From an uncultured Dorea sp. (GTDB lineage Bacteria; Bacillota; Clostridia; Lachnospirales; Lachnospiraceae), in NCBI GenBank assembly GCA_910588745.1, contig CAJURK010000008.1, forward strand, positions 1-64,000: DNA of 64,000 nucleotides, in the 5' to 3' direction. The notes under the pieces were generated by a model, which saw nothing but the letters and a program-made list of their open reading frames with translations, did not search any database and was not told the DNA's origin. Below are positions 9,050 to 18,135 of the stretch, piece by piece; positions within the stretch are counted from its first letter, which is position 1, and the number at the start of each line of letters is the position of its first letter. The position numbers and the translations under genes are program-made.

Positions 9050-9095
9050 CTGCTTTCCTAGTGCGGCATTGCGTTATTTCTTTGCAAACGCTATG

Positions 9096-10337
9096 CTAAT
9101 TTTTATATTCTTTGATTAAAAGAGATGCGTTATGTCCCCCGAAACCAAGGGAATTGCTCATAGCGTAATGTATCGGTTTCTCTACCGGGGCTCCGACGGC
9201 ATAGTTCAAATCGCATTCCGCGTCTGTCTCCCTGGTTCCCATGGTTTGATGGATAAATCCTTCCTGAATGGATTTCACGCAGACGATAAATTCCACGCCG
9301 CCCGCGGCTCCTAAAAGATGCCCCACCATAGATTTGGTGGAATTCACTACTACGTCCTCCGCAGCCTTTCCAAGAGCGCTTTTTATCGCTTTTGTCTCGA
9401 ACAAGTCGTTGTGATGAGTCGCGGTACCGTGTGCATTGACGTAATCAATATCCGCGGCAGCAGCGCCGGCTTCCTCCATAGCAAGTTCCATGGCTTTCGC
9501 CGCGCCGCTTCCATCCTCGATGGGCGACGTGATATGATAGGCGTCCCCGGTCGCCCCGTATCCTGCTACTTCTGCGTAAATATGAGCCCCTCTGGCTTTC
9601 GCATGCTCCAATTCCTCTAAGATTACGACTCCGGCTCCCTCGCCGATCACAAAACCGTCCCGGTCTTTGTCAAAGGGAATGGATGCGCGCGTCGGATCCG
9701 GATTTTGGGAAAGCGCGGTCAGCGCGGTAAATCCTGCTACTCCCGTAGGGCAGATGCAGCTCTCCGCGCCGCCTGCCGCCATAATATCCGCGTCTCCGTA
9801 CTGAATTGCCCGGAACGCGTCGCCGATACAGTGGCTGCCCGTTGCGCAGGCTGTCGCCACATTGGTGCATTTCCCCCGGAAGCCTAAATGGATGGATACG
9901 TTTCCCGCCGCCATATTGCTAATCATTCTGGGAACCAGCAGGAGATTAACCCTGGACGGCCCTTTTTCCCGAATCCGGTCGGTTGCCGACTCTACTTCCT
10001 GAAGGCTTCCCACCCCGGAGCCAATGATTACGCCGGCCCGGAAAGGATCTTCCTGTTCCATATTAATCCCGGAATCCCGGAATGCCTCTGCTGCCGCCGC
10101 GACGGCAAATTGGGAAAAACGTTCCATCCGCTTAGCCGTTTTGAAATCCATATATTTCTTTGCGTCAAAGTCTTTTACCTCTGCCGCCAGCTTCACTTTG
10201 TAGCCCTCTGTATCAAATGCCGTAATGGGTCCGATTCCTACCCTGCCTGCACGGATACTGTCCCAGAATTCTGCTGTATTATTTCCAATCGGGGTTACCG
10301 CTCCCATACCTGTCACTACCACTCTGCGCTTACTCAT
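9096..10337 (-). CDS. fabF: 3-oxoacyl-ACP synthase II (FabF)
   Basis: A 413-aa condensing enzyme that extends acyl-ACP with malonyl-ACP. The catalytic Cys is in 'NVATACATGSHCIG', with His in 'VNAHGTATHHND' and the second His in 'STKSMVGHLLGAAG'. It starts MSKRRVVVTGMGAV and overlaps fabG by 4 bases. Length is typical. It is the only FabB/F-type enzyme in the window. Confidence 0.96.
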   Translation of the reverse strand: MSKRRVVVTGMGAVTPIGNNTAEFWDSIRAGRVGIGPITAFDTEGYKVKLAAEVKDFDAKKYMDFKTAKRMERFSQFAVAAAAEAFRDSGINMEQEDPFRAGVIIGSGVGSLQEVESATDRIREKGPSRVNLLLVPRMISNMAAGNVSIHLGFRGKCTNVATACATGSHCIGDAFRAIQYGDADIMAAGGAESCICPTGVAGFTALTALSQNPDPTRASIPFDKDRDGFVIGEGAGVVILEELEHAKARGAHIYAEVAGYGATGDAYHITSPIEDGSGAAKAMELAMEEAGAAAADIDYVNAHGTATHHNDLFETKAIKSALGKAAEDVVVNSTKSMVGHLLGAAGGVEFIVCVKSIQEGFIHQTMGTRETDAECDLNYAVGAPVEKPIHYAMSNSLGFGGHNASLLIKEYKN

Positions 10338-11074
10338 ATTGCCATTCCTCCGTCTACCTGAATTACCTGCCCAGTAATATATCCTGCTTCTTCGGACGCC
10401 AGAAATGCCGCCGTCTTTGCAATATCCTCCGGTTTTCCGAATTTTCCAAGCGGGATCTGGGCTCTTGCTTCTTCTTTCACCTTATCCGAAAGTACCGCGG
10501 TCATCTCGGTATCTACAAATCCCGGCGCTATCGCGTTTACCGTAATCCCCCTGGGCGCAAGCTCCTTTGCCGCTGATTTGGTTATTCCGATGATACCGGC
10601 TTTGGAGGCTGCGTAATTGACCTGTCCCGCGTTCCCGCAGAGCCCCACCACGGAAGACATATTGATAATTCTTCCGCTTCTCTGTTTTATCATCTGGCGA
10701 GAGACCGCACGTATCGTATTGAACGTCCCTTTCAGATTGACCTTAATCACATCGTCGAAATCTTCCTCCGGCATTTTCATCAGAAGACCGTCTCTGGTAA
10801 TCCCCGCGTTATTCACCAGGATATCAATCCTTCCAAAATCCTTCATCACTCCGCTGATAAATTCCAGGCATTGACCGAAGTCTGCCACGTTGCATTGGCA
10901 GGTCTCCGCCTTTCCGCCTTTTTCTTCTATTTCCCGTTTTACTTCCTCGGCCCGCGCGCCGGAACCGTTATAGTTGATGATGACTTCCGCCCCCTGCGCA
11001 GCCAGTTCCAGGGCGACTGCTTTTCCGATTCCCCGGGATGCTCCGGTGACAACCGCAATCTTACCTTCTAACAT
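10334..11074 (-). CDS. fabG: 3-oxoacyl-ACP reductase FabG
   Basis: A 246-aa short-chain dehydrogenase that reduces 3-oxoacyl-ACP with NADPH. It shows 'VVTGASRGIGKAVA' (cofactor loop), 'NNAGITRDGLLMKM', the catalytic Ser in 'NMSSVVG' and YAASKAG (Tyr and Lys). The ATG at 11074 follows AAAAGGAGAG; the frame extends to 11107 but that part contains the Shine-Dalgarno sequence. It lies between fabD and fabF. Confidence 0.96.
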   Translation of the reverse strand: MLEGKIAVVTGASRGIGKAVALELAAQGAEVIINYNGSGARAEEVKREIEEKGGKAETCQCNVADFGQCLEFISGVMKDFGRIDILVNNAGITRDGLLMKMPEEDFDDVIKVNLKGTFNTIRAVSRQMIKQRSGRIINMSSVVGLCGNAGQVNYAASKAGIIGITKSAAKELAPRGITVNAIAPGFVDTEMTAVLSDKVKEEARAQIPLGKFGKPEDIAKTAAFLASEEAGYITGQVIQVDGGMAI

Positions 11075-11120
11075 GCTTTCTCTCCTTTTCGTCTGCTCAT
11101 ACTGCATCAGCTAACTTCCG

Positions 11121-12053
11121 CTAAATGCAGTGTTTGTTCCATTCCTCAATAATTTTTTCCAAATCTTCCCATACCCCTAGCTGCATGACTTTCTTTTCCG
11201 GAGCAATTTTCTTTAAAAATCCGGTCAGGGTTTTTCCAGGGCCGATTTCTACAAAAACGTCCACGCCGGACTGTATCATCCGTTCCATACTCTGCTCCCA
11301 TCTAACGGGCGCGCTGACCTGACGGGCGAGAAGCCCCGGCGTCTGGGATATATCCGTAACTTCTTTTGCCGTTACATTCGTCACATAAGGAATCGTAAGG
11401 CTCTTCCAGGATGATTTTTCAAGCTCCTTCGCCAGCTCCTTTCCCGCCTTTTCCAGCATCGGCGAATGAAAAGGCCCGCTGACGTTCAGCGGCATAGTAC
11501 GCCTTGCCCCGGCTTCTTTAAGCTTCTCACACGCTTCTTTCACCGCCCCGGCTCTTCCGGTAATCACAATCTGTCCCGGACAGTTATAATTGGCTATGGT
11601 CACATCTTCCATTGATGCCAGCGTCTGTTCTATGGCTTCCTTTTCCATGCCCAGGACGGCCGCCATAGCCCCTTCTCCCGCCGGAACCGTATTCTGCATC
11701 AGAATTCCCCGCTTCCGCACAGTCCGCACTGCATCCATATCGTCAAAACCGCCTGCCGCGGCAATGGCGCAGTATTCGCCGAGACTTAGGCCGGCCGTAA
11801 CCGCCGGGCTTACTCCCATTTCCTCTATGACTCTGGTCATGGCAAGGCAGGTGGTCACCATGGCTGCCTGGGTATATTCTGTCAGATCCAGCCGGTCATT
11901 TTTCTCAAAACACAGCTCTTTCATATCCAGTCCAAGAACCCGGGACGCCTCGTCGTAAATATCCCTTGCCGTCTTGCTGTTTTCATAGAAATCCGCTCCC
12001 ATCCCGGCCTTTTGGGCTCCCTGACCGGGATAGATAAATGCAATTTTACTCAT
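11121..12053 (-). CDS. fabD: Malonyl-CoA:ACP transacylase FabD
   Basis: A 310-aa acyltransferase that loads malonyl groups onto ACP. The nucleophilic Ser is in 'TAGLSLGEYCAIA' (GxSxG), the catalytic His in 'SGPFHSPMLEKAG', and the start 'KIAFIYPGQGAQKAGMG' is typical. It overlaps the end of fabK by 8 bases. Confidence 0.95.
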   Translation of the reverse strand: MSKIAFIYPGQGAQKAGMGADFYENSKTARDIYDEASRVLGLDMKELCFEKNDRLDLTEYTQAAMVTTCLAMTRVIEEMGVSPAVTAGLSLGEYCAIAAAGGFDDMDAVRTVRKRGILMQNTVPAGEGAMAAVLGMEKEAIEQTLASMEDVTIANYNCPGQIVITGRAGAVKEACEKLKEAGARRTMPLNVSGPFHSPMLEKAGKELAKELEKSSWKSLTIPYVTNVTAKEVTDISQTPGLLARQVSAPVRWEQSMERMIQSGVDVFVEIGPGKTLTGFLKKIAPEKKVMQLGVWEDLEKIIEEWNKHCI

Positions 12054-12984
12054 AGCGCCCGGTTCCTTTCATCAATGCGTCGGTTTCCTTTACCAGCTTT
12101 TCAATTAATTTTTGGCATGACATCCGTTCCTTCACCATGCCCGCGCTCTGGCCTGCCATTACGCTTCCGGTCTTTACGTCTCCATCCACCACGGCCTTTC
12201 TAAGACCGCCCAGGGTAAGCTGTTCCAATTCCTCGAAAGACGCGCCTGCTCTCTCTAACTCCATGTATTTTCTTGTAGTTTCATTTCTCAATGCGCGAAC
12301 CGGATGTCCGGTACTTCTGCCCGTTACTCTGGTATCGATATCGCTTGCCTTTAAAATGCGCTCCTTATAATTATCATGAACCACGCACTCATCAGCTACT
12401 ACGAAATGAGTCCCCATCTGGACTCCCTTGGCTCCCAGCATAAATGCGGCGGCGATTCCTCTTCCGTCCGCGATTCCTCCCGCGGCAATAACCGGAATCT
12501 TTACTGCCTCCGCCACCTGGGGTACCAGCACCATTGTAGTCGTTTCCCCAATGTGGCCTCCTGCTTCGCAGCCCTCTGCCACCACTGCGTCCGCGCCGCA
12601 GCGTTCCATACGCTTTGCCAGCGCCACGGAAGCTACCACCGGTATCACTTTGACTCCGGCTTCCTTCCATCTGCTCATATATTTCTCCGGGTTCCCGGCG
12701 CCTGTCGTTACGACCTTGACTTGTTCCTCCGCTACGATCTGCGCCACCTCATCCGCATAGGGACTCATTAGCATAATGTTGACGCCAAACGGTTTGTCTG
12801 TCAGCTTCTTTGCTTCTCTGATCTGCTCGCGGACCCATTCTGCCGGCGCGTTTGCCGCGCCGATCAGCCCTAAGCCGCCTGCGTTGGAAACGGCTGCGGC
12901 CAGATGGCATTCCGCTACCCAGGCCATGCCGCCTTGTATAATCGGGTACTGGATTCCCAGCAACTCTGTAATTTCTGTTTTCAT
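12046..12984 (-). CDS. fabK: Enoyl-ACP reductase II FabK (FMN-dependent)
   Basis: A 312-aa TIM-barrel flavoprotein. The N-terminus 'TELLGIQYPIIQGGMAWVAE', the segment 'VVAEGCEAGGHIGETTTMVL' and the phosphate-binding 'AAGGIADGRGIAAAFMLGAKGVQMGT' identify FabK of the nitronate-monooxygenase-like family. It carries out the last reduction of each elongation round with NAD(P)H and FMN. It replaces FabI, which predicts natural tolerance to FabI inhibitors such as triclosan. Shine-Dalgarno AAGGAGGAC precedes the ATG. Confidence 0.94.
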   Translation of the reverse strand: MKTEITELLGIQYPIIQGGMAWVAECHLAAAVSNAGGLGLIGAANAPAEWVREQIREAKKLTDKPFGVNIMLMSPYADEVAQIVAEEQVKVVTTGAGNPEKYMSRWKEAGVKVIPVVASVALAKRMERCGADAVVAEGCEAGGHIGETTTMVLVPQVAEAVKIPVIAAGGIADGRGIAAAFMLGAKGVQMGTHFVVADECVVHDNYKERILKASDIDTRVTGRSTGHPVRALRNETTRKYMELERAGASFEELEQLTLGGLRKAVVDGDVKTGSVMAGQSAGMVKERMSCQKLIEKLVKETDALMKGTGRYE

Positions 12985-13056
12985 ATCTGTCCTCCTTGAT
13001 TTTACCCGCTGCGGTTCCTGCGTCCGCCCTGCCCTGGCCGCAGGAAGTAAAATCCT

Positions 13057-13281
13057 CTACTGATTCTGCTCGATGTATTTTACGACGTCGCCTACGGTGA
13101 CCATTTTCTCTAATTCTTCTGTAGGAATTTCTACGCCGTATTCGTCTTCTAAGGCCATCACCAATTCAAATAAGTCTAAGGAATCTGCTCCCAAGTCCTC
13201 TTTGAAGGATGCTCCCTCGGTTACCTTTGCTTCTTCTACTCCAAGCGCCTCAACGATCATTTCCTGTATTCTTTTTAACAT
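13057..13281 (-). CDS. acpP: Acyl carrier protein
   Basis: A 74-aa acidic four-helix protein. The phosphopantetheine attachment Ser is Ser34 in [12 protein letters not shown]. It carries the growing acyl chain between FAS enzymes. The ATG follows AAAAAAGGAGAG. The 72-bp gap to fabH contains a FabT-like half box (13320-13332). Confidence 0.96.
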   Translation of the reverse strand: MLKRIQEMIVEALGVEEAKVTEGASFKEDLGADSLDLFELVMALEDEYGVEIPTEELEKMVTVGDVVKYIEQNQ

Positions 13282-13319
13282 GTCTCTTTCTCTCCTTTTT
13301 TAATTTTACTCTGCGTTTA

Positions 13320-13332
13320 TTTTGATTAAAAT
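13320..13332 (-). promoter_or_regulatory. FabT-like half box between fabH and acpP
   Basis: TTTTGATTAAAAT resembles one arm plus part of the second arm of the FabT box TTTGATTATCAAA seen upstream of fabH. It is intergenic and could allow separate control of acpP and the genes after it. Confidence 0.35.
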
Positions 13333-13353
13333 GCCTTTCCGGCATTGAAATCC

Positions 13354-14313
13354 CTATTCAATCGTCCACTCTGCGATTCCTGCTCCCCAGGACAGACCCG
13401 CGCCGAATCCTGCCAGTAATATTCGGTTTCCTTTTTTAATCGTCCCGTTTTTTCTAAGCTCCGCCAATAATATGGGGATGCTTGCGGAGGATGTATTGCC
13501 GTATTCCTGCAGGTTCATGGGAAATTTGCCGATATCCGCTCCCAGGCGTTTTGCCACGCTCTCTATGATTCTGCGGTTTGCCTGATGGACGATAAAGTAA
13601 TCGATTTCCTCCAGCTTGCAGTGATTTGCTTCCAGCACCTCCCGAATTACTTCCGGCACTCGTTTTACTGCAAACTGAAACACTTCCCGGCCGTCCATTT
13701 TCATAAATCCTGTGTCTTCTTCCCCGGACTTCCAATGCTTGCCGCTGCAGGAAAGGGCTTCTCCCCTGCTGCCGTCGGAATGCAGAATGCTCTGAAAGCG
13801 TTCTCCTTCTCCCGCGTTCAGCACCGCCGCCCCCGCGCCGTCGCCGAACAGGATACAGGTTCCTCTGTCCGTCCAGTCGGTCAGCTTCGACAAGCTCTCG
13901 CTTCCGATAATCAGAATAGTCTGGTAAATCCCTGCCGCTATGTATGCCTGCGCCGTCTGATAAGCTGTCAGAAAACCGCAGCAGGCAGCATTGATATCAA
14001 AACATACTGCGTTGACCGCTCCGATTTCTTTCTGCACCTCACAGGCAGCGCAGGGAAGAATCACATTCGATGATATGGTAGCCATAAGAATAAGCTCCAC
14101 CTGCTCCGCTGAAATCCCTGCATCCGCAAGCGCCTGCTTTGCCGCTTCCGTCGCCATGGATACGGTAGTCTCCTCTGTAATGATACGGCGTTTCGCGATT
14201 CCGGTTCTCTCTCTGATCCATTCGTCGCTGGTCTCCACCATGCGGGATAGCTCTTCGTTGTCCACTACGCGCTTCGGTACACAAAAGCCAGTTCCACATA
14301 TCCTTCCCGTCAT
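13354..14313 (-). CDS. fabH: 3-oxoacyl-ACP synthase III (FabH)
   Basis: A 319-aa initiating condensing enzyme that joins acetyl-CoA (or a branched primer) with malonyl-ACP. The catalytic Cys is the first Cys of 'DINAACCGFLTAY'; His is in 'YFIVHQANRRI' and Asn in 'EYGNTSSASIPI'. I chose ATG at 14313 (MTGRICGTGF) because AAAAGGAG lies 7 nt upstream. The frame runs to 14349, but those 12 codons span the leader. It is the first gene of the operon. Confidence 0.95.
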   Translation of the reverse strand: MTGRICGTGFCVPKRVVDNEELSRMVETSDEWIRERTGIAKRRIITEETTVSMATEAAKQALADAGISAEQVELILMATISSNVILPCAACEVQKEIGAVNAVCFDINAACCGFLTAYQTAQAYIAAGIYQTILIIGSESLSKLTDWTDRGTCILFGDGAGAAVLNAGEGERFQSILHSDGSRGEALSCSGKHWKSGEEDTGFMKMDGREVFQFAVKRVPEVIREVLEANHCKLEEIDYFIVHQANRRIIESVAKRLGADIGKFPMNLQEYGNTSSASIPILLAELRKNGTIKKGNRILLAGFGAGLSWGAGIAEWTIE

Positions 14314-14336
14314 TTTGGTTCTCCTTTTGGTAATTA

Positions 14337-14412
14337 TTTTGATTAACAAACTATTTCAATGCCAAAGTATATAACTAAATCATTTGATTGTCAAGTGTTT
14401 TGATTATCAAAA
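14337..14412 (-). promoter_or_regulatory. fab operon promoter with three FabT-like boxes
   Basis: On the minus strand TTGACA (14389-14394) and TATACT (14366-14371) are exactly 17 bp apart. A perfect palindrome TTTTGATTATCAAAA (14398-14412) matches the streptococcal FabT consensus. A second, imperfect box (TTTGATTGTCAAG, ~14383-14395) overlaps the -35, and a third (TTTTGATTAACAAAC, 14337-14351) lies between promoter and start codon. Binding of FabT with acyl-ACP would block RNA polymerase. Confidence 0.85.
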
Positions 14413-14430
14413 TATATATTTATTTTTTCT

Positions 14431-14583
14431 GGTTGCTGTTCACACGTCACCTGCCGGACGCGGGCTGGATCAGAAGCATGTCTCTAAGCAGACGGAGTAA
14501 CATTCCATGAAAAGCACTCCTGAATTGTCTGCTTAGAGACATGCTCCTGATCCAACCCACTGTTTACCAAATGACCTGCGAAC
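14431..14583. repeat. Palindromic dispersed repeat, copy 1
   Basis: Two arms of about 55 nt form an imperfect inverted repeat around a ~30-nt centre. The innermost arms GTCTCTAAGCAGAC / GTCTGCTTAGAGAC pair perfectly. The left arm reads CTGCCGGACGCGGGCTG. The right half of a second copy at 62178-62406 and a half copy at 42692-42739 match it closely. It contains no reading frame of note and behaves like a MITE or a long intergenic hairpin. Confidence 0.8.
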
Positions 14584-14630
14584 TATAACTTTTTCTGTGC
14601 TAAGTTTCCGCTAGTATCGTAATGAAAGAT

Positions 14631-14685
14631 AAAAAAATGCTGTATTTCTACACTGATTTCATAATGAAGTGTAGAAAATACAACA
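14631..14685 (-). terminator. Terminator of the orphan 531-aa gene
   Basis: The minus strand has TGTATTTTCTACACT pairing with AGTGTAGAAATACA, followed by CATTTTTTTATC. The stem is long and the T run is good. Confidence 0.75.
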
Positions 14686-14762
14686 TATTTTATCCGCTAT
14701 AGCTCTTTTAAATAATCATATGCCGCCCGGTATCTTCCCAATTGAAACAGCAGCTTTCCATA

Positions 14763-16358
14763 TCAATTAAAAAACAGCCGATAACAGAAATACACCATAA
14801 GCACCGCCGCCAAACAGGCCGCCTCCATCAGGAGCGTCCTGCCTCTTTTCTTTGCTGCTTCTTTCTTCAGTTCTTCCGGCTCTTCCAATGCTCCCCAAGG
14901 GCTGTATTTCTGCATTTTCAACACGATACCGCGCTTCTCATCTTCCCCGATGGAACGTAAGAACTGCCGCCAGTTATCCTCTAAGAGCCGCATTCCTTTT
15001 ATCAGGTCCGCCTGCATCGTCTGCCCCTTCAAGAGCATCTGAAAGAACCCGGCCCGGTCTGCATAGGCTTCCTGTCCCCGGTAAGCTTCGTCTGCCTTTT
15101 TCTCCACAAATAACCGATAAGCATATTCCAATCCTTCCTCTATCGCCTTCTGCGGATCTTTCGTTCTTTCATAGGCGTTTGTCGTATAATAATATACCTT
15201 ATAAATGCCCTTTTGTGAAAGGTAATAATCCACCATCTTGTTAATCGCATTCCGCAGCGGAGTGGCCATGCCGCTGTTTCTTCCCGCGTTTGCCGCGTAA
15301 ACCTGCCCTTTTATATTGGTAACCGCAGCGGCAAGTCCTTTCACCTCGTCATTCTGCGCGCTGATGCCGGAGTTCTTTAGAAGATTGCCGGTTCCGTTTA
15401 TATGGGCGGCAAACTGATTCGCCGCCGCCAGTTCTCTGCTTGTAAGCGCCGCCTTTCCTCCTGAAAGCTCCCCGGTTCCTGAACCCTCCGCTGCCGTGCC
15501 ATTCAGCATCCTGCCTCTCTGGCTCATCTCCAGTTCGCCTGATTTTCTCTGGGCGTCAAATGCCTGATTCATCTGAACGTTTCTGCCGTCTGCCAGCTTA
15601 TAGATTCTGCCCTCATTTACCCCGGAATACGCGCCGCCTTTGTTCTGTCTGGATGACTCCGGCATAAAATAGCGGGAACTTTTAAATGACGCAGTGTTTC
15701 CCTGGGCATAGAATCTAGAAGCCGCCCGGCCGGATATAGACTCCCCGGTTGTCTGCCTGTATACGCTCGCCTTTACCAGATTCAGCGTATCTGTCTGCCC
15801 GGTTTTTTCCAGAAGTTCTTTTAAATCTTTCAGTCCCATCTCCATCAAAAGATTCAGCTTCTCCGCAAGGATTCCGTTCAGCCTCTCGGCCTGCGCCGCC
15901 TGCTCTTCTCCCATGGTATGGGTCAGAATTGCTTCTAAAAGCGCTAAGTATAATTTGGATAATTCCTCCAACTGAGCCGACAAAGACTGATCCTTTACCG
16001 GCATCCACCGCTGGAATGCCTCCCACAGCTCCTGCATCATCTCAAGCGTCCACTTGACCTCTATATTCTCCGGAAGTCTCCCCTCGATTCCAAACCACTT
16101 GCTCTGCTTGGACAACTCCGAGGTATCCCTTTTGTCGTCGTCTTTGTCCCTGTCGTAATCACGCTCCGACTCTCTTTGTGTCCGTTCCTGCTCCAGTTCC
16201 TGCCTTGCCCGCGTCACCTGTTTCGCCGTCTCCGCAATCAGCGCCTGCCCCGCCTCAAGCTCCGCGCTCTTCTTCGCCATTCTGGCGTCCATAACCGCCG
16301 CCGCGGCGGATGGTTGCGCCGGACCGGAATTTGTGCCTGTTTGCTTTACTCCTGACAT
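14763..16358 (-). CDS. Orphan protein with coiled coil and C-terminal membrane anchor
   Basis: A 531-aa protein that I do not recognise. The N-terminus is Ala/Ser/Pro-rich. Residues ~25-80 are a charged coiled coil ending in an Asp/Arg/Lys tract. A Leu-rich helical middle (~105-190) follows, then a Gly/Ser/Asn-rich linker, and the C-terminus is a single hydrophobic helix (~508-530) after a KKRGR basic patch, so it is probably tail-anchored with the bulk in the cytosol. Start follows GAGGCGAACAAG. It has its own terminator and no operon partner. Lack of signal peptide argues against secretion. Confidence 0.7.
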   Translation of the reverse strand: MSGVKQTGTNSGPAQPSAAAAVMDARMAKKSAELEAGQALIAETAKQVTRARQELEQERTQRESERDYDRDKDDDKRDTSELSKQSKWFGIEGRLPENIEVKWTLEMMQELWEAFQRWMPVKDQSLSAQLEELSKLYLALLEAILTHTMGEEQAAQAERLNGILAEKLNLLMEMGLKDLKELLEKTGQTDTLNLVKASVYRQTTGESISGRAASRFYAQGNTASFKSSRYFMPESSRQNKGGAYSGVNEGRIYKLADGRNVQMNQAFDAQRKSGELEMSQRGRMLNGTAAEGSGTGELSGGKAALTSRELAAANQFAAHINGTGNLLKNSGISAQNDEVKGLAAAVTNIKGQVYAANAGRNSGMATPLRNAINKMVDYYLSQKGIYKVYYYTTNAYERTKDPQKAIEEGLEYAYRLFVEKKADEAYRGQEAYADRAGFFQMLLKGQTMQADLIKGMRLLEDNWRQFLRSIGEDEKRGIVLKMQKYSPWGALEEPEELKKEAAKKRGRTLLMEAACLAAVLMVYFCYRLFFN

Positions 16359-16541
16359 CTTGTTCGCCTCGATTTTCTATATAAGAGTCTGTACTCTATA
16401 CATCATTTTATTTCTTATCTTTTATGCCGCGCACGATTTCCAAAATCTTCCGCGGCACACTGCTCTTCTATAATTAAATATCGACGGAATCAAATATGTC
16501 GTAATACTTTTTTTACAATTTATTATCCGGAAAAGTTCTGT

Positions 16542-18083
16542 CTAAAAATATCTGGCGACAATCTCCGCCTGCCTTGCATAACCTTCCTTCAGCGCCGGAT
16601 ACAATCTCCGGTAAGTCTCATAATATTCGTCGTAGATCTTTACATTCTCCGGAATCGGCTCTGTAACCTCTTGAATCCTTAGAATCTCGCCGCACCCTTC
16701 CCGGATATCCTTAAAGTACCCGGTAGTTACTGCCGCCATAATGGCTCCGGCAGCGCATCCGCTCTCTTCCATATTGGTGGTAATAACCCTGGCATTGTAA
16801 ATATCCGCCTGGATCTGCCTCCACAACGCGCTCTTTGCCCCGCCTCCGGCGGCGCGCACTTCATTCACCTGCATCCCCTCTTCCCTGCAGATTTCAATGG
16901 TATCCCTCAGAGAAAAGGTCACTCCCTCCATCACGCTCCTGCACATCGCCTCTAAGCCGTGCCGGTAGGAGAGTCCAAAAAATACAGCCCTCGCATTTTC
17001 ATCGTTAATCGGCGTTTTATCCCCGTTAAAATAAGGCAGGAATGTAAGCCCTTCGCTTCCCGGCGCAGCTTTTCCGGCAAGCCCGGTCATATAATCATAG
17101 ATATCCAGTCCCTTTGCAGCCATTTCCGCCTTCTTATCAGCGAATAAAGTATCCCTTACCCATTTAAAGGAACCGCCGGATGCCAGAGCCAGACCCAGGA
17201 AGCACCACTTGTCCGGTACGGCGTGGCACATGCTCATCACCGCCCGCTTCTTCCTATCTACAAAAGGCTTGTCCGTACAGCCAAAGATTACGCCGGATGT
17301 GCCGATGGTGGAACCGATAATCCCTTCGCTGACGATTCCCATGCCGACGCCTCCCGCCGGTTGGTCGCCGGCTCCCGCCGCTACCGGAATACCGGGCTTT
17401 AAACCCCAATCCTCTGCCGTGCTTTCCCTTAAATATCCCGCCGTTTCCTGGGATTCCAGCAGCCTTTCCGGAAGCAGATATGCCGGAATTCCAAGCTTTT
17501 CTGCAATCCTGCGCGACCACTTTCTTCCCGGAACATCCAAAAGAAAAGACAAGGATGCGTCGCTGACTTCCGACGAAATTTCCCCTGTCATGCGAAATCT
17601 CAAGTAATCTTTGGGGAACAGTACCGAAGCCGCCTTTTCAAAATCCTCCGGCTTGTTTTGCTTCAGCCACAAAAGCTTTGGCGCCCAGTAACTATTTAGA
17701 CAACTGCTGCCGGTTATGGACAACATTTCCTCTTCGCTCATCAGCCCTTCGATTTCCCTTACCTGCGGCGTAGACCTCTGATCCAGCCAGATCAAACAGT
17801 TTCCAAGAGCTTTCCCGTCCTTACCCATAAGGACGCAGCCTTGCATCTGACCAGAAAATCCGATTCCTTTAATCTCCTTTCCTACGCCGCTTTTTGCCAC
17901 CGCCTGCTTTACCGCGCTGCCGCAGGCTTTCCACCAATCCTCGGGATCCTGCTCTACCCAGCCGGGTCTGGGCGTAATAATATCGCACTCCTCATACCCG
18001 ATTGCCGCAATCTTCCCCTTTTCGTCAATCACTGCTGCTTTGATGCCGCTGGTTCCGGCGTCAATTCCCATAAAATATGCCAT
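16542..18083 (-). CDS. FGGY carbohydrate kinase, xylulokinase-like (cluster A)
   Basis: A 513-aa ATP-dependent sugar kinase. It starts MAYFMGIDAGTSGIKAAVID (FGGY phosphate 1 motif) and has 'GFSGQMQGCVLM', 'IWLDQRSTPQVREIE', the catalytic Asp region 'AAGAGDQPAGGVGMG' and the adenosine motif 'RAAGGGAKSALWRQIQADI'. FGGY kinases phosphorylate open-chain ketoses or polyols such as xylulose. It is the last gene of cluster A, after the GRE and its activase, so its substrate is probably the GRE product or the imported sugar. The kinase of cluster B is nearly identical over the whole length. Start follows CAGGAGGAAA. Confidence 0.88.
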   Translation of the reverse strand: MAYFMGIDAGTSGIKAAVIDEKGKIAAIGYEECDIITPRPGWVEQDPEDWWKACGSAVKQAVAKSGVGKEIKGIGFSGQMQGCVLMGKDGKALGNCLIWLDQRSTPQVREIEGLMSEEEMLSITGSSCLNSYWAPKLLWLKQNKPEDFEKAASVLFPKDYLRFRMTGEISSEVSDASLSFLLDVPGRKWSRRIAEKLGIPAYLLPERLLESQETAGYLRESTAEDWGLKPGIPVAAGAGDQPAGGVGMGIVSEGIIGSTIGTSGVIFGCTDKPFVDRKKRAVMSMCHAVPDKWCFLGLALASGGSFKWVRDTLFADKKAEMAAKGLDIYDYMTGLAGKAAPGSEGLTFLPYFNGDKTPINDENARAVFFGLSYRHGLEAMCRSVMEGVTFSLRDTIEICREEGMQVNEVRAAGGGAKSALWRQIQADIYNARVITTNMEESGCAAGAIMAAVTTGYFKDIREGCGEILRIQEVTEPIPENVKIYDEYYETYRRLYPALKEGYARQAEIVARYF

Positions 18084-18135
18084 ATCTTTTTCCTCCTGTT
18101 CAAGCCTCCTGCGGGATCCGCAATTTTACTTGCTT

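Noticed and set aside
9096..9125. TTTTAATCAAAG near the end of fabF as a FabT box
   Set aside because: It lies in coding sequence (LLIKEYKN) and matches only one arm of the box, so it is probably chance.
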